A stretch of 64,000 nt of DNA from Burkholderia sp052045245 (GCF_052045245.1 NZ_JBQEON010000011.1:1-64000), one strand, 5' to 3'. Positions 1 to 8,858 are shown, numbered from the stretch's first letter. A program made the numbers and translations. Notes: generated by a model from the sequence alone, not told the origin.

Positions 1-57
1 TGGAGATGACCCGCTTTCGTGGACACGATCTATCCTGTCAAGGAGGAGGTACGGATC

Positions 58-372
58 ATGTCCAAATACCGAGCGCCCTATGCACCGGAATTTCGGCAAC
101 AGATCGTGGACCTGGTACATGCCGGGCGTCGCCCCGAGGAACTAGCCAAGGAGTTCGGTCCGAGCATACCGACCATCTACGGCTGGGTTGCCCAGGCCGA
201 TCGTGACGCCGGCATACGGCCCGACGGATTGACCTCGACCGAACGCGAAGAACTCTCGCGCCTGCGCCGCGAGAACCGCCAGCTCAAGCTTGAGCGCGAG
301 ATTCTGGCAAAAGCCGCGGCCTGGTTCGCGAGGGAGACCGGAACGCTGCCCGACAAGGGTTCGAGTTCATGA
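58..372 (+). CDS. IS3-family transposase OrfA (helix-turn-helix subunit)
   Basis: This 104-residue protein is the DNA-binding half of an IS3 transposase. The N-terminal half carries a transposase_8-type helix-turn-helix (EFRQQIVDLV, then GPSIPTIYGWV). The C-terminal half is a leucine-zipper-like charged coiled coil (RRENRQLKLEREIL). The ATG at 58 follows an AGGAGGAGG ribosome site, so it is preferred over the upstream in-frame ATG at 19. Its stop overlaps the orfB ATG as ATGA. An AAAAG run at 309-313, with both frames open through the overlap, would allow the -1 frameshift that makes OrfAB in this family. Confidence 0.85.
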   Translation: MSKYRAPYAPEFRQQIVDLVHAGRRPEELAKEFGPSIPTIYGWVAQADRDAGIRPDGLTSTEREELSRLRRENRQLKLEREILAKAAAWFARETGTLPDKGSSS

Positions 373-1337
373 AAGCGAATCAGGCCACCTGGCCTATTGC
401 GACGATGGCACGGCTGCTGGGGGTCTCTGCCAGCGGCTTCTACGTCTGGCGCCAACGAGCACCATCGTCGCATGCTCGCAGTGATGCAGATCTGTCGGCC
501 CGCATCCGTGCTATCTACGCCGGCTCACGCGGCACCTACGGCATGCCCCGCGTTCATGCGGAACTTGCCGAGCAAGGCATCCACGTCGCCCGCAAACGGG
601 TCGCGCGACTGATGCGCATCGCGGGTCTGCGTGGCGTGAGCCGACGCAAATGGATCACCACGACACAACGACAAGCCGGAGCACGCGCCGCACCAGACTT
701 GGTGCAACGGCACTTCAACGCCGATGCGCCGAATCGGCTGTGGGTCGCCGACGCGACCTTCGTGCCGACCCGCGCAGGCTTTCTCTATCTGGCCGTGGTG
801 CTGGACGTATTCAGTCGCCGCATCGTCGGCTGGGCGATGGGTCGCCACCTGCGCACGGAGCTGATGCTCAAGGCCTTGGATATGGCGCTGGCGCAACGCC
901 ACGCCAAGGGTGTCATTCACCATTCCGATCAAGGTTGCCAATACACCTCACTGGCGTTTGGGCGGCGCTGCCGCGAGGCCGGCGTGCACCCATCCATGGG
1001 CTCCGTGGGCGACTGCTTTGATAACGCCATGTGCGAGTCGTTCTTCGCCACGCTCGAATGTGAATTGCTCGCTCGCACGCGATTCGAAACCCACGAGCAA
1101 GCCAGCCGCGCGATCTTCTCATTCATCGAAGGTTGGTATAACCCGCATCGCCGCCACAGCAGCCTTGGCTATCGCTCGCCGATCATCTACGAGCAGATCC
1201 ACCGCGAACAAAACCGACCGTGCTCGCCGAGTGAGTTGCCCACCGCCGGCCAGCGTCATGCTCGTGATAGGCGACCCGCCGGCCGGCCGTGGACAACTCA
1301 CAGCACCACGCCAAACGGAGGAACTCCACCTGCTTAA
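369..1337 (+). CDS. IS3-family transposase OrfB (DDE integrase core)
   Basis: OrfB has 322 residues. It begins with an HTH_21-like region (RIRAIYAGSRGTYGMPRVHAEL) followed by an rve integrase catalytic core. The DDE triad is visible as the D in WVADATF, the D in IHHSDQGCQY and the E in DNAMCESFF, and the family's C-terminal NPHRRHSSLGYRSP motif is present. The frame is intact, so the copy looks potentially active. It is probably expressed both alone and as an OrfAB frameshift fusion. It is transcribed towards, and convergent with, the truncated vgrG. Confidence 0.88.
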   Translation: MKANQATWPIATMARLLGVSASGFYVWRQRAPSSHARSDADLSARIRAIYAGSRGTYGMPRVHAELAEQGIHVARKRVARLMRIAGLRGVSRRKWITTTQRQAGARAAPDLVQRHFNADAPNRLWVADATFVPTRAGFLYLAVVLDVFSRRIVGWAMGRHLRTELMLKALDMALAQRHAKGVIHHSDQGCQYTSLAFGRRCREAGVHPSMGSVGDCFDNAMCESFFATLECELLARTRFETHEQASRAIFSFIEGWYNPHRRHSSLGYRSPIIYEQIHREQNRPCSPSELPTAGQRHARDRRPAGRPWTTHSTTPNGGTPPA

Positions 1338-1375
1338 AATTTAACTGCCCAACCGTTCACGGAAACGGGTCAGCC

Positions 1376-3784
1376 TCAGTCCGCCAGTTGGATCTTGTAC
1401 GGCTTGTTCTTCATGGGCCGCCCGGTCACGTCATCGCTCAGGATGAACCGCTCGTCATTCGAGACCGTGGTTTGATCGAACTTCGGCAATGGCAGCGACA
1501 GCACGCCCGGACCTTCCTTCTGAATCTCGATGATCTTCAGAATCAGGCGCCCCGCCCCGCCAATCTCGACGTTATCGCCCTGAACCTTGACGTAAGCCGT
1601 GCCGCCGCCACTGAGCACAACGCCGTTGGCCGCGTTCGCGGTCAGCGTGCCCGCCGCGCTGCTCAATTGCATGTTCTGCTGCGCCACCAGCTCCATCGCG
1701 TCCGACTGCGCCTGAATCTGGACCTTGCCGCGCGCGGCGAACAGGCGAATGCCCATTCTGTTCGCGAACAGCGACAACACGTCGCCGGCGGCGATGGCGA
1801 CATTTCGAATCGCATTCACGTTGAATCGCGACGACGTGGCGACGCTCACGTCCTTGCCTGCCGACACCATCACGCGGTCGGGTGTCGCCAGGCCAATGCC
1901 GGCTGGCGCGGACAGCGCGATTACGGACTTTTTCAGGCCTGCCAGTTCGTTTTTGAGCCACGCATTTTCTGCCCGCAAGTCCGCGATCTCGGCTTTTGCC
2001 ACCGCCGCAGCCTCTGCCAACCCTTGCGCATGCGCTTGCGTAAGCTGGAACTGGTTGGTCGCGGAACGCATGTCGGTCTGTTCGCCCCGCGCCCTCTCCT
2101 GCCGGTCTGCCGATACCAACATGCCGCCACCCGCTCGCACGTGTCCGCGATTGTCCGTACGCAGTTCGAAGCCTTCGCCACGCGGCTGTTGGTCACGGTC
2201 CACCGTGTGACCCAGATTCAGTTGCGTCTTGCCATGCTCTGTCGCCAGCTTGATGTGTTCGCGACCGTCGCGGTCGTCCATCTCCAGCGTGTTGTTCGAA
2301 CGGGTCCGCAGGGTATTGCGCGTGCCCCACGGAACGCCCGAGATGATCGGGTCCGTGTGCTGCGCGGTATGGAGCACGTGGCTGATGAACGGCAAATCGA
2401 CGCAGCCCCACAGGAAGCTGACACCAACGACCGTGCCCTCGACCAATCCAAAGTGAAAGCCTGTTTGATTCGGCCCCGCGAATGGCTTGGCAAGACGCAT
2501 CGGGCAGCTTCGCAGACCCGGCATCCGCGTGTCGCGGTCCAAATGAAGGTGAACGATATATTCGCCCTGCCCGTCCAGGTATGGGTCTTTCCAGCCATCC
2601 GACGACGCGATGGTCCCGGTGATCACGCCGTGAATCTTCGGCCACGTCTCCGTCTTCAACGGCAGCCGGTATTGACGGTCGGACGGAATCGCGTCGAACT
2701 TCACGTGATACGTCTGCCTGCGCGACGCGCGACATGCCATCCGGACCACCAGCAACCCGTGCTTCGCATCGGGCAATTCCCTGTTCGACAGTTTCAATAC
2801 GGAACCGGGGGTGAGATCCAGCATGTCGCACTCGCCGCGATACTCGATCTGTTCGGCCAGCGCGGCTTCGCGCCGTAGTTGCGCTTCCTCCTTCGCTTCG
2901 TCCTGGCTCTGGTCGGGCGTCCCCCACGTATATGCGTCACCATACGTTGTGCGATCCTCACGGATCGGGCTGCTTGCCTCGATCGGTTCGGAAAGCTGCG
3001 CCTCCGTACTGAACGTGCGCACGGTATAAGTCTCCGGCAGCGTCCTTGCGGTCATTTGCAGTTCGTTGACGGTTTCGATGCCGCTGGATTCCAGCCCGCT
3101 GCGCGGCCGGTAGGCGGCCGTCAGGCGCCCAGGATCGCGTCGGTAGTGCGCATAGTCATCGCCAAAGCGCACCCGTTCGCAACGCTCGCCCGCCTCGCAT
3201 ACGAACCAGATGCCCGAGCGGCGGCACAGTCTTGTGATGAATGCGAGGTCGTCCTCACCCCACTGCATCACGAAGCTACGTTTGCGGTAGGTACGGTGCA
3301 GCGTGAATTCAAAGCCGGCAAAAATCTTGTTGAACGCGTGTTCCCGGAGTATCTGTTCGATGATCTCGGGTACGGTCATGTCGAGGAAGAACCGGCATTT
3401 GGGCACCTGACGCAGCAACGCCAGCCGAGACTCCAGCACAATCTCGTAGAGGGACTGGTCGCGATTGACATCCTTCAACGCGAATCCCGTCACGACACCT
3501 TGCACGCGCCGCGCGTCTTCCGGCTGACTCCAACGGTCGCGCGGCGGAGGCTGGATCACAAACGTGCCGATTCTGTTCAGAAATTCGCTGCGCGACAGGT
3601 CATGCCGGGGATGAGTGAACTGGATCGTGTACTTTGTCGGTTCACCCATCCCGCGCGTGCCTTCAAACTCGTAGATGTCCGCAAGCGTGGCCGCGGGATT
3701 GCCCTTGATGTCGAGGCTGTAGAACTGATGGATGTTGATGCCCGCGCGCGCAGGTGCGTCGTAAATTGCCGTGCTCGCTGCCAA
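1376..3784 (-). CDS. vgrG: Type VI secretion spike protein VgrG, C-terminally truncated
   Basis: VgrG forms the trimeric tip of the type VI secretion needle. The 802 residues show the gp27-like part (about 20-350), a gp5-like OB/needle stem (about 380-480, GEYIVHLHLDRDTRMPG), a coiled segment (AEIADLRAENAWLKNEL) and a DUF2345 beta-helix (about 590-740). The last residues, DVTGRPMKNKPYKIQLAD, normally continue in this family as an ADG...TD..G tail. Here they stop at a TGA that is the terminal TCA of the IS read on the minus strand. The start is TTG at 3784 behind a GGGAGGGG site. The stem is complete, so the spike may still fold, but any cargo-adaptor tail is lost. No other T6SS gene is in view. 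Confidence 0.85.
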   Translation of the reverse strand: MAASTAIYDAPARAGINIHQFYSLDIKGNPAATLADIYEFEGTRGMGEPTKYTIQFTHPRHDLSRSEFLNRIGTFVIQPPPRDRWSQPEDARRVQGVVTGFALKDVNRDQSLYEIVLESRLALLRQVPKCRFFLDMTVPEIIEQILREHAFNKIFAGFEFTLHRTYRKRSFVMQWGEDDLAFITRLCRRSGIWFVCEAGERCERVRFGDDYAHYRRDPGRLTAAYRPRSGLESSGIETVNELQMTARTLPETYTVRTFSTEAQLSEPIEASSPIREDRTTYGDAYTWGTPDQSQDEAKEEAQLRREAALAEQIEYRGECDMLDLTPGSVLKLSNRELPDAKHGLLVVRMACRASRRQTYHVKFDAIPSDRQYRLPLKTETWPKIHGVITGTIASSDGWKDPYLDGQGEYIVHLHLDRDTRMPGLRSCPMRLAKPFAGPNQTGFHFGLVEGTVVGVSFLWGCVDLPFISHVLHTAQHTDPIISGVPWGTRNTLRTRSNNTLEMDDRDGREHIKLATEHGKTQLNLGHTVDRDQQPRGEGFELRTDNRGHVRAGGGMLVSADRQERARGEQTDMRSATNQFQLTQAHAQGLAEAAAVAKAEIADLRAENAWLKNELAGLKKSVIALSAPAGIGLATPDRVMVSAGKDVSVATSSRFNVNAIRNVAIAAGDVLSLFANRMGIRLFAARGKVQIQAQSDAMELVAQQNMQLSSAAGTLTANAANGVVLSGGGTAYVKVQGDNVEIGGAGRLILKIIEIQKEGPGVLSLPLPKFDQTTVSNDERFILSDDVTGRPMKNKPYKIQLAD

Positions 3785-4424
3785 TAGCCCCTCCCAAAAT
3801 GTCGGCGGATACCCCGCTGGACATTAATCGGCCAGAGGCAAGACAACAATTAGACGAGTTCGAATTCGTCGAGAATGCTTTTTTCTGTCAACACTTGCGG
3901 CTCGCCACTTCAACGATGATCCTCAATGCAACTGCGGCAGTGACGAAACAGTAGGCTGTACTGGCGCCGCCGGCTTGGGTTCGGCAGCCCGCTCTCGAGC
4001 GACGCACAACGCACAACGCAGAAGCGCAGGAGCAGCGGGACCACGCCCTCGTACTGGTCGATGTCGGGATCCGCTATTCGAACCCGTCGACGGTGTCAGC
4101 TTATGCTCGTCGCGCGTCGGAACCAGACGCTCCGGACGCCGCAAGGCGAACGCCCCCAACGCCCCCCTTGCCGGCTCGCCAGGCCATGCCGCTGCACTCA
4201 TCGCGGGCATGCGTGTCCTCGTCGTCGGGAAAAAACAGGATGACCGTTAGTTGCGCAATGCCGTCCAGGTCCGGAAAGATCGTGCCGATTCACGCCAACG
4301 CCGGCGAGCTCGCGGCGGATTGCGGCAAAGCGCGCACCGGACGGCGGATGAAAGCGTGCATGCCGTGACGCCTCGAAGATGGCTAGGCCGGCGCGGCACA
4401 CACCACGCGGCGGCGGGGTGTCGC
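3785..4424. other. 640-bp gap without a recognisable gene
   Basis: The stretch separates vgrG from the GMC oxidoreductase gene. The short open frames in it (for example 3923-4210 minus, 3975-4250 plus) have no recognisable domain and no convincing ribosome site. The vgrG promoter should lie in its left part. It may hold decayed gene remnants, but nothing specific can be supported. Confidence 0.5.
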
Positions 4425-6104
4425 TCACCGCCACCGCGCACGCGCCTGCGCGTCGCCGCGCGCGACGAGCGCGCGGATGCGATCGGCGGTGCGGCACGCG
4501 ATCGCCTGGATCGTCAGCGACGGGTTCACGCCGCCGACGGTCGGAAACACCGAGCCGTCGCAGACCCACAGGTTCGGGATGTCCCAGCTGCGGCAGTCGG
4601 CGTCGACCACGCTCGTCGCCGGGTCGTCGCCCATCCGCGCGGTGCCCGCGAGGTGGCAGGTGTCGTCTTCTTCGTGCCAGATGTCATGCGCGCCGGCTGC
4701 CGCGAGCGAGCGATCCATCTGCGCGAACGCATGGCGGATCATCCGGCGGTCGTTGTCGTCGTACGAATAGGTGACGCGCGCGACCGGCAGCCCGAACGCG
4801 TCGCGCTCGTCGGCGAGCGTCACGCGGTTCTCCGCGCGCGGCAGCGTCTCGCCGACGATCTTCAGCCCGGCCTGGAAGTTGTAGCGCGCCATTTCGCGCT
4901 TCAGCGCGTCGCCCCATAGCCCGCGCGCGGCCACCTTGCGCGCCCATTCGATCGGCAGCGGCCCCTGGCTCATCCAGCAGTAGCCGCCGAAGAAATCCTT
5001 GCCTTCGTCCGCGTAATTCCAGTGCTCGGTGATCGACAGCGACGGCGGCCCCTTGTACCAGCGCACTTCGTCGTCCATCGTCCCCCACGACGCCTGGTTC
5101 AGCTGCGCCATCATGTAGCGGCCGACGAGGCCCGAGCTGTTCGCGAGCCCTTGCGGATGGCGGCCGTTCGCGGACAGCAGCAGGAGCCGCGGCGTCTCGA
5201 TCGCGTAGCCGGCGACGACGACGTTGCGCGCGCGCTGGAAATGCGTGCGGCCGTCGCGCCGGTAATGCACGCCGGTCACGCGATCGCCTTCGGCCTCGAT
5301 CCGCAGCGCCATCGCGAGATCGCGCACTTCGGCGCCGGCCGCGACCGCGCGCGGAATCCACGTGACGAGCGCGCTCTGCTTCGCGTTGGTCGCGCAACCG
5401 GCGATGCAGAAGCCGCGATACACGCACGGATGCGCGCGGCCGCGCGGCGCGGATAACGTCGCGAGCGGCGTGGGCGTCCAGTCGATGCCGGTTGCCTCGG
5501 CGCCGCGGGCGAGCACGAGCGCGGCCGCATTCAGTTCATGGGCGCGATACGGATAGCGCGGGCGCGGCGGGCCCCACGGGTAGCGCACCGGCCCGCTGAT
5601 CTTCAGCGCCTGTTCGACCTCGCGGTAGTAGCGCCACATCTCGCGCCAGTCGAGCGGCCAGTCGACGCCGTAGCCGAGCGCCATGCGCGAGCGGAACCAC
5701 TCGGGCCGAAAGCGCAGCGACACCATCGCGAAATGCACGGTGCTGCCGCCGATCGCGCGGCCGCTGTTGTTGCTGCCGAGCGTCAGCGGATTCGCGCCGT
5801 CGCAGAGCCGCTCGTCGGTCCAGAACAGCTTGTGCTGGTGCGATTCGTCGGACGCGAATTCCTCGAGCGGCCGCCACCATGCCCCCGCATCGAGCGCGAC
5901 GACCGAGAAGCCGTGCTCGGCGAGCCGGCAGGCGAGCGTGCCGCCGCCCGCGCCGGTGCCGACGATCACGAAGTCGACCGGCTCGTCGTCGCGGAACATC
6001 CGCATCGGCGACCAGCCGCCAACACGCAACGGATCGGGCGCGCGGCCGTCGCAACCGCGCGGCGTGCCGGCGGACAGCGCAAGCAGCGAATCGTCAGCGG
6101 CCAT
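4425..6104 (-). CDS. GMC-family FAD oxidoreductase (gluconate-dehydrogenase large-subunit type)
   Basis: A 559-residue flavoprotein of the glucose-methanol-choline family, closest in type to the FAD subunit of gluconate 2-dehydrogenases. The FAD-binding beta-alpha-beta is VDFVIVGTGAGGGTLACRLA (residues about 45-65). A second motif is SNNSGRAIGGSTVHF. The C-terminal signature includes CHLAGTARMGDDP, DGSVFPTVGGVNPSLTI and a conserved His/Asn pair. The ATG at 6104 has a GGGGAGGG site and overlaps the upstream stop by 11 bp; a longer frame to 6170 lacks support. No signal peptide is seen, unlike periplasmic gluconate dehydrogenases, so location and substrate are open. It is the last gene of a four-gene minus-strand operon. 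Confidence 0.8.
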   Translation of the reverse strand: MAADDSLLALSAGTPRGCDGRAPDPLRVGGWSPMRMFRDDEPVDFVIVGTGAGGGTLACRLAEHGFSVVALDAGAWWRPLEEFASDESHQHKLFWTDERLCDGANPLTLGSNNSGRAIGGSTVHFAMVSLRFRPEWFRSRMALGYGVDWPLDWREMWRYYREVEQALKISGPVRYPWGPPRPRYPYRAHELNAAALVLARGAEATGIDWTPTPLATLSAPRGRAHPCVYRGFCIAGCATNAKQSALVTWIPRAVAAGAEVRDLAMALRIEAEGDRVTGVHYRRDGRTHFQRARNVVVAGYAIETPRLLLLSANGRHPQGLANSSGLVGRYMMAQLNQASWGTMDDEVRWYKGPPSLSITEHWNYADEGKDFFGGYCWMSQGPLPIEWARKVAARGLWGDALKREMARYNFQAGLKIVGETLPRAENRVTLADERDAFGLPVARVTYSYDDNDRRMIRHAFAQMDRSLAAAGAHDIWHEEDDTCHLAGTARMGDDPATSVVDADCRSWDIPNLWVCDGSVFPTVGGVNPSLTIQAIACRTADRIRALVARGDAQARARWR

Positions 6105-6762
6105 CGCGATCGCCCTCCCCGTCCACCCGCGCTTCCCACGGATCGCGCCGGTTGAAATCCATCCGCACATAGCCGCGCGGGCTCGCCGGACCGCCGAAGC
6201 CGATCTCGTTCCATGCGAACGGATGGCTGTAGTACGCGCCGCACAGATCCATCAGCACGCGCTTCGCGAAGAACGTGCGCGGGTCCATGCCGGCCCATGC
6301 GGCTTCGACCAGGCGATCGATCCGGCCTTCCTGGACCGCATGCAGCAGCGCATCGGCATCCTTGCCGTCGAGCGCTGCGAACGGACGGTCGTGCGCACGG
6401 CGCGCCATCGCGTCGAGCGCGGCAAGGCCCGTGTGCCACGCGGCGCGCATCGGCGGCAGCCGCGCGTCGCGAAAGCCGTCGCCGTCGTCGCTCGCGAGCC
6501 GCGCGTCGAGCAGCGCGGCCGTCGGCACCGTACCGGCGCCGCCGTGCCGCTGCGGCACGATGCGCGCGCATAGCGCGTCGAGCGTCGCAAACTGCCCCGC
6601 ATCGAAATGGCGCGGCGCGGTCGCCGCGACGCGCAGTCGCGCGTCGATCGCACGGCGCGTCGCGTCGTTCCAGGATGGCGTGTCGCGCTTGGCCAGCACG
6701 TCGTAGCCGGTATAGCTCGGCAGTGCGACCGCGTTGCCGTCCGGATCGTTTGAATGCTTCAT
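6094..6762 (-). CDS. Gluconate 2-dehydrogenase subunit 3 family protein
   Basis: This 222-residue protein resembles the small subunit (subunit 3) that accompanies GMC-type membrane dehydrogenases: an alpha-helical protein with FDAGQFATLDALCARIVPQ near residue 60 and a C-terminal FAKRVLMDLCGAYYSHPFAWNEIGFGG block. Genes of this family sit directly before the FAD subunit, as here. The usual Tat signal is absent: the N-terminus MKHSNDPDGNAVALPSYTGY is hydrophilic. The start at 6762 forms an ATGA overlap with the stop of the preceding membrane-protein gene, indicating translational coupling. The longer frame starting at 6957 is Arg-rich and rejected. Confidence 0.78.
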   Translation of the reverse strand: MKHSNDPDGNAVALPSYTGYDVLAKRDTPSWNDATRRAIDARLRVAATAPRHFDAGQFATLDALCARIVPQRHGGAGTVPTAALLDARLASDDGDGFRDARLPPMRAAWHTGLAALDAMARRAHDRPFAALDGKDADALLHAVQEGRIDRLVEAAWAGMDPRTFFAKRVLMDLCGAYYSHPFAWNEIGFGGPASPRGYVRMDFNRRDPWEARVDGEGDRDGR

Positions 6763-7610
6763 CGCGCCTCCCGTTCGGCGAGCGCGGTCGCGGCGAGGCC
6801 GGCGATCGCGAGTGCGGTGAAACTTGGCGGCGCCGGCAGCGGCGGCCCCGACAACACGTTCTGCGACGCGTTGCGCCAGCCGCCCATCTGCCGTGCGACG
6901 CCGCGCGCATGAAACGCGACGCCGACGAAACCGAGCACGGCCGTCGCGCGCATCCACCAGCGGCAGAAGCGCCGGTCGGCGGACGGCCGCGACAGCGCGA
7001 CTTGCGCGGCCGCGAGCGCTGCCACCGGCGGCACGACGAGCGGCACGAACATCGCGCGATGCTGGAACGCGCCGCGAAAATGCAGCAACCCGACTTCGCC
7101 GAGCGTGCCGACGAGCCCCGCCGCGACCAGCGCGGCCAGCGCGCGGCCGGCCGGCAGCCCGGCGACGCGCGGCGCGTCGGCCGGCGCCGCACGCAGCCGC
7201 TCGCCGGCCGCGCCGAGCATCCCCGACAGCAGCAACGCGAACGGCGCCCCGAGCGGCGCACCATAGAACAGGTTGTGCCAGCTCAAGCCGCCCGGCCGCT
7301 TCGTCACGTTGTATACATGGAACGCGGACCCGGCGAGGCCGACGGCGGCCGACGCCACGTGCACCGCATCGCGCAGCCGGTGACGCTCGGGCGTGTCGTC
7401 CGCGTGGCCGTGCACGCTCGCGAGCACCGACAGCGTCGACGCCACCAGCGGCGCGATCATCGCGCGATTGTGGAACGTGCCGCGATAGTGCTCGACGCCG
7501 CTGTCGGCGAGCACCGACCCGGCGAGCAGCAGCGCGCTGCGGTTCAGCAGGCGCGCGGCATCGGCCAGCAACCGGTCGTGCTCGGCCGCGCGGTGTCGAA
7601 GGTGTCGCAT
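6759..7610 (-). CDS. Internally duplicated multi-pass membrane protein of unknown function
   Basis: The 283-residue protein has about eight hydrophobic segments and a two-fold internal repeat. HYRGTFHNRAMIAPLV near residue 42 recurs as HFRGAFQHRAMFVPLV near residue 183. An AFH motif followed by a Gly-Gly/Asn/Gly-Pro block recurs after each. The repeated histidines suggest a metal or heme site, but this is inference. The start at 7610 has an AGGAGG site 4 bp upstream. It sits between an enolase-superfamily enzyme and a GMC dehydrogenase pair and is translationally coupled to the latter, so it could anchor the dehydrogenase or take up its electrons. I do not recognise the family. Confidence 0.7.
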   Translation of the reverse strand: MRHLRHRAAEHDRLLADAARLLNRSALLLAGSVLADSGVEHYRGTFHNRAMIAPLVASTLSVLASVHGHADDTPERHRLRDAVHVASAAVGLAGSAFHVYNVTKRPGGLSWHNLFYGAPLGAPFALLLSGMLGAAGERLRAAPADAPRVAGLPAGRALAALVAAGLVGTLGEVGLLHFRGAFQHRAMFVPLVVPPVAALAAAQVALSRPSADRRFCRWWMRATAVLGFVGVAFHARGVARQMGGWRNASQNVLSGPPLPAPPSFTALAIAGLAATALAEREAR

Positions 7611-7672
7611 CGTGCCTCCTTGCTCGTGATGGGGGTCCGTGGTCCGTGGTCGGTCGCGGGCGCCGGATTCAT

Positions 7673-8773
7673 TCAGATCGCGAAAGCCTCGACGTCGGCC
7701 GCGCGCAATTCGAGGCCGAGCCCCGGGCGCGTCGCGTCGATCTCGAGTGCGCCGTCGACGAGCGTCGGCGCGCCGTCGAACATCATTCGCTCGATCCGCA
7801 CGTGATCGTGGAACCACTCGACGTGGCGCATGCGCGGTGCGACGCAGCCGACGTGCCGGTGCAGCGCCGGCGCGCAATGCGCGGACAGATCGACGTGATG
7901 CGCATCGGCAAGCGCGGCCGCCGCGAGAAAGCCGCTGACGCCGCCGCAACGCGTCGCGTCGGCCTGCAGCACGTCGACCGCGCGGCCTTCGAGCAGGCGC
8001 CGGAAATCGTCGGGCGTATACGCGTACTCGCCGGCCGCGACGTCGACGCGCGCGCCGACGTGCTCGCGCACGAACCGCAAACCGGCGACGTCGTCGCCGC
8101 TGACCGGTTCCTCGAACCAGCGGATCGCGCATTCGCCCACCGCCTCGGCGAACGCGAGCGCGGTGCGCGGCGCATACGCGCCGTTCGCGTCGACGAACAG
8201 GTCGACGTCGGGGCCCAGCGCATCGCGCGCCACGCGCACGCGCGACGGATCGCGTGCGTCCTGCACGCCGATCTTGATCTTGCACGCGCGAATGTGTTCG
8301 CCGCGCCAGCCGTCGAGCTGCGCGGCGAGCGTCGCGTCGTCGTAGGTCGTGAAACCGCCGCTGCCGTACACGGGCACGCGTTCGCGCAGGCGGCCGAGCA
8401 GCAGCGCGAGCGGCAAGCCGGCGAGCTTCGCCTTCGCGTCCCACAGCGCGACGTCCAGCGCCGAGATCGCGGTCGCGGCGACGCCCGCGCGTCCGACGTT
8501 GCGCACCGCGCGCCACAGCGCGGCGGTGGCGGCGGGAATGTCGACGAGCGGCCGGTTGCGCAACACGTCGGCCAGCAACGCCATCGCCAGCGACGCCGCG
8601 CTCGCGTCGGTATACGTGTAGCCGAGCCCCGTCACGGGCCCCGCGTCGATCTCGACGAGGACGATCGTGGTCGCGTCCCATGCGTAGGTGCCGTCGGCCT
8701 CGGGCCGATCGGTCGGCACGCGATACGCGCGAACGCGCACGTCGTCGATCGCCGGTGCGGCGGAAAGTGCCAT
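7673..8773 (-). CDS. Mandelate racemase/muconate-lactonising (enolase superfamily) enzyme
   Basis: A 366-residue enolase-superfamily member. These enzymes abstract the alpha-proton of a carboxylate using Mg2+. Visible landmarks are the N-terminal capping domain, the KxK base motif in CKIKIGV, metal ligands in FVDANGAY, WFEEPV and AAGEYAY, and the His of the mandelate-racemase-type His/Asp dyad in SAHCAPALH. Substrate is unknown; sugar-acid dehydration or cycloisomerisation would fit the GMC dehydrogenase partner. The ATG at 8773 has an AGGAG site. A sigma-54-like promoter lies 45 bp upstream, so this is the first gene of the operon running to 4425. A much longer upstream frame is antisense noise over the TPP-enzyme gene. 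Confidence 0.82.
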   Translation of the reverse strand: MALSAAPAIDDVRVRAYRVPTDRPEADGTYAWDATTIVLVEIDAGPVTGLGYTYTDASAASLAMALLADVLRNRPLVDIPAATAALWRAVRNVGRAGVAATAISALDVALWDAKAKLAGLPLALLLGRLRERVPVYGSGGFTTYDDATLAAQLDGWRGEHIRACKIKIGVQDARDPSRVRVARDALGPDVDLFVDANGAYAPRTALAFAEAVGECAIRWFEEPVSGDDVAGLRFVREHVGARVDVAAGEYAYTPDDFRRLLEGRAVDVLQADATRCGGVSGFLAAAALADAHHVDLSAHCAPALHRHVGCVAPRMRHVEWFHDHVRIERMMFDGAPTLVDGALEIDATRPGLGLELRAADVEAFAI

Positions 8774-8817
8774 CGTTGCGCTCCTGATTGCTTGCTTTTT
8801 GCTTGCCACGCCAGCAT

Positions 8818-8831
8818 GCAACGCACGTGCC
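8818..8831 (-). promoter_or_regulatory. Sigma-54 -24/-12 promoter for the enolase/GMC operon
   Basis: On the minus strand this reads GGCACGTGCGTTGC followed by A, an exact match to the core GGCACG-N4-TTGCW of sigma-54 promoters, with GG and GC spaced by ten bases. The GC element is 45 bp from the enzyme's ATG at 8773. The activator is not encoded nearby. Confidence 0.65.
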
Positions 8832-8837
8832 CGACGC

Positions 8838-8853
8838 GGCCGGCAGGCCGGCC
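8838..8853. promoter_or_regulatory. GC palindrome between divergent sigma-54 promoters
   Basis: GGCCGGC-AG-GCCGGCC is a perfect 7-bp inverted repeat with a 2-bp centre. It lies exactly between the minus promoter (8818-8831) and the plus promoter (8859-8874). It could bind a shared regulator. GC-rich palindromes are common in such DNA, so function is uncertain. Confidence 0.3.
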
Positions 8854-8858
8854 CTGCA

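Larger units (their letters stand above)
1..1378 (+). mobile_element. IS3-family insertion sequence
   Basis: The element is bounded by imperfect 24-bp terminal inverted repeats at 1-24 and 1355-1378, matching at about 18 positions after reverse complementation, and has the TG...CA ends typical of IS3. It carries two overlapping reading frames, orfA and orfB. The left end coincides with base 1 of the window, so the target duplication cannot be checked. The right end lies inside vgrG and supplies that gene's stop codon. Subgroup not determined. Confidence 0.85.
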
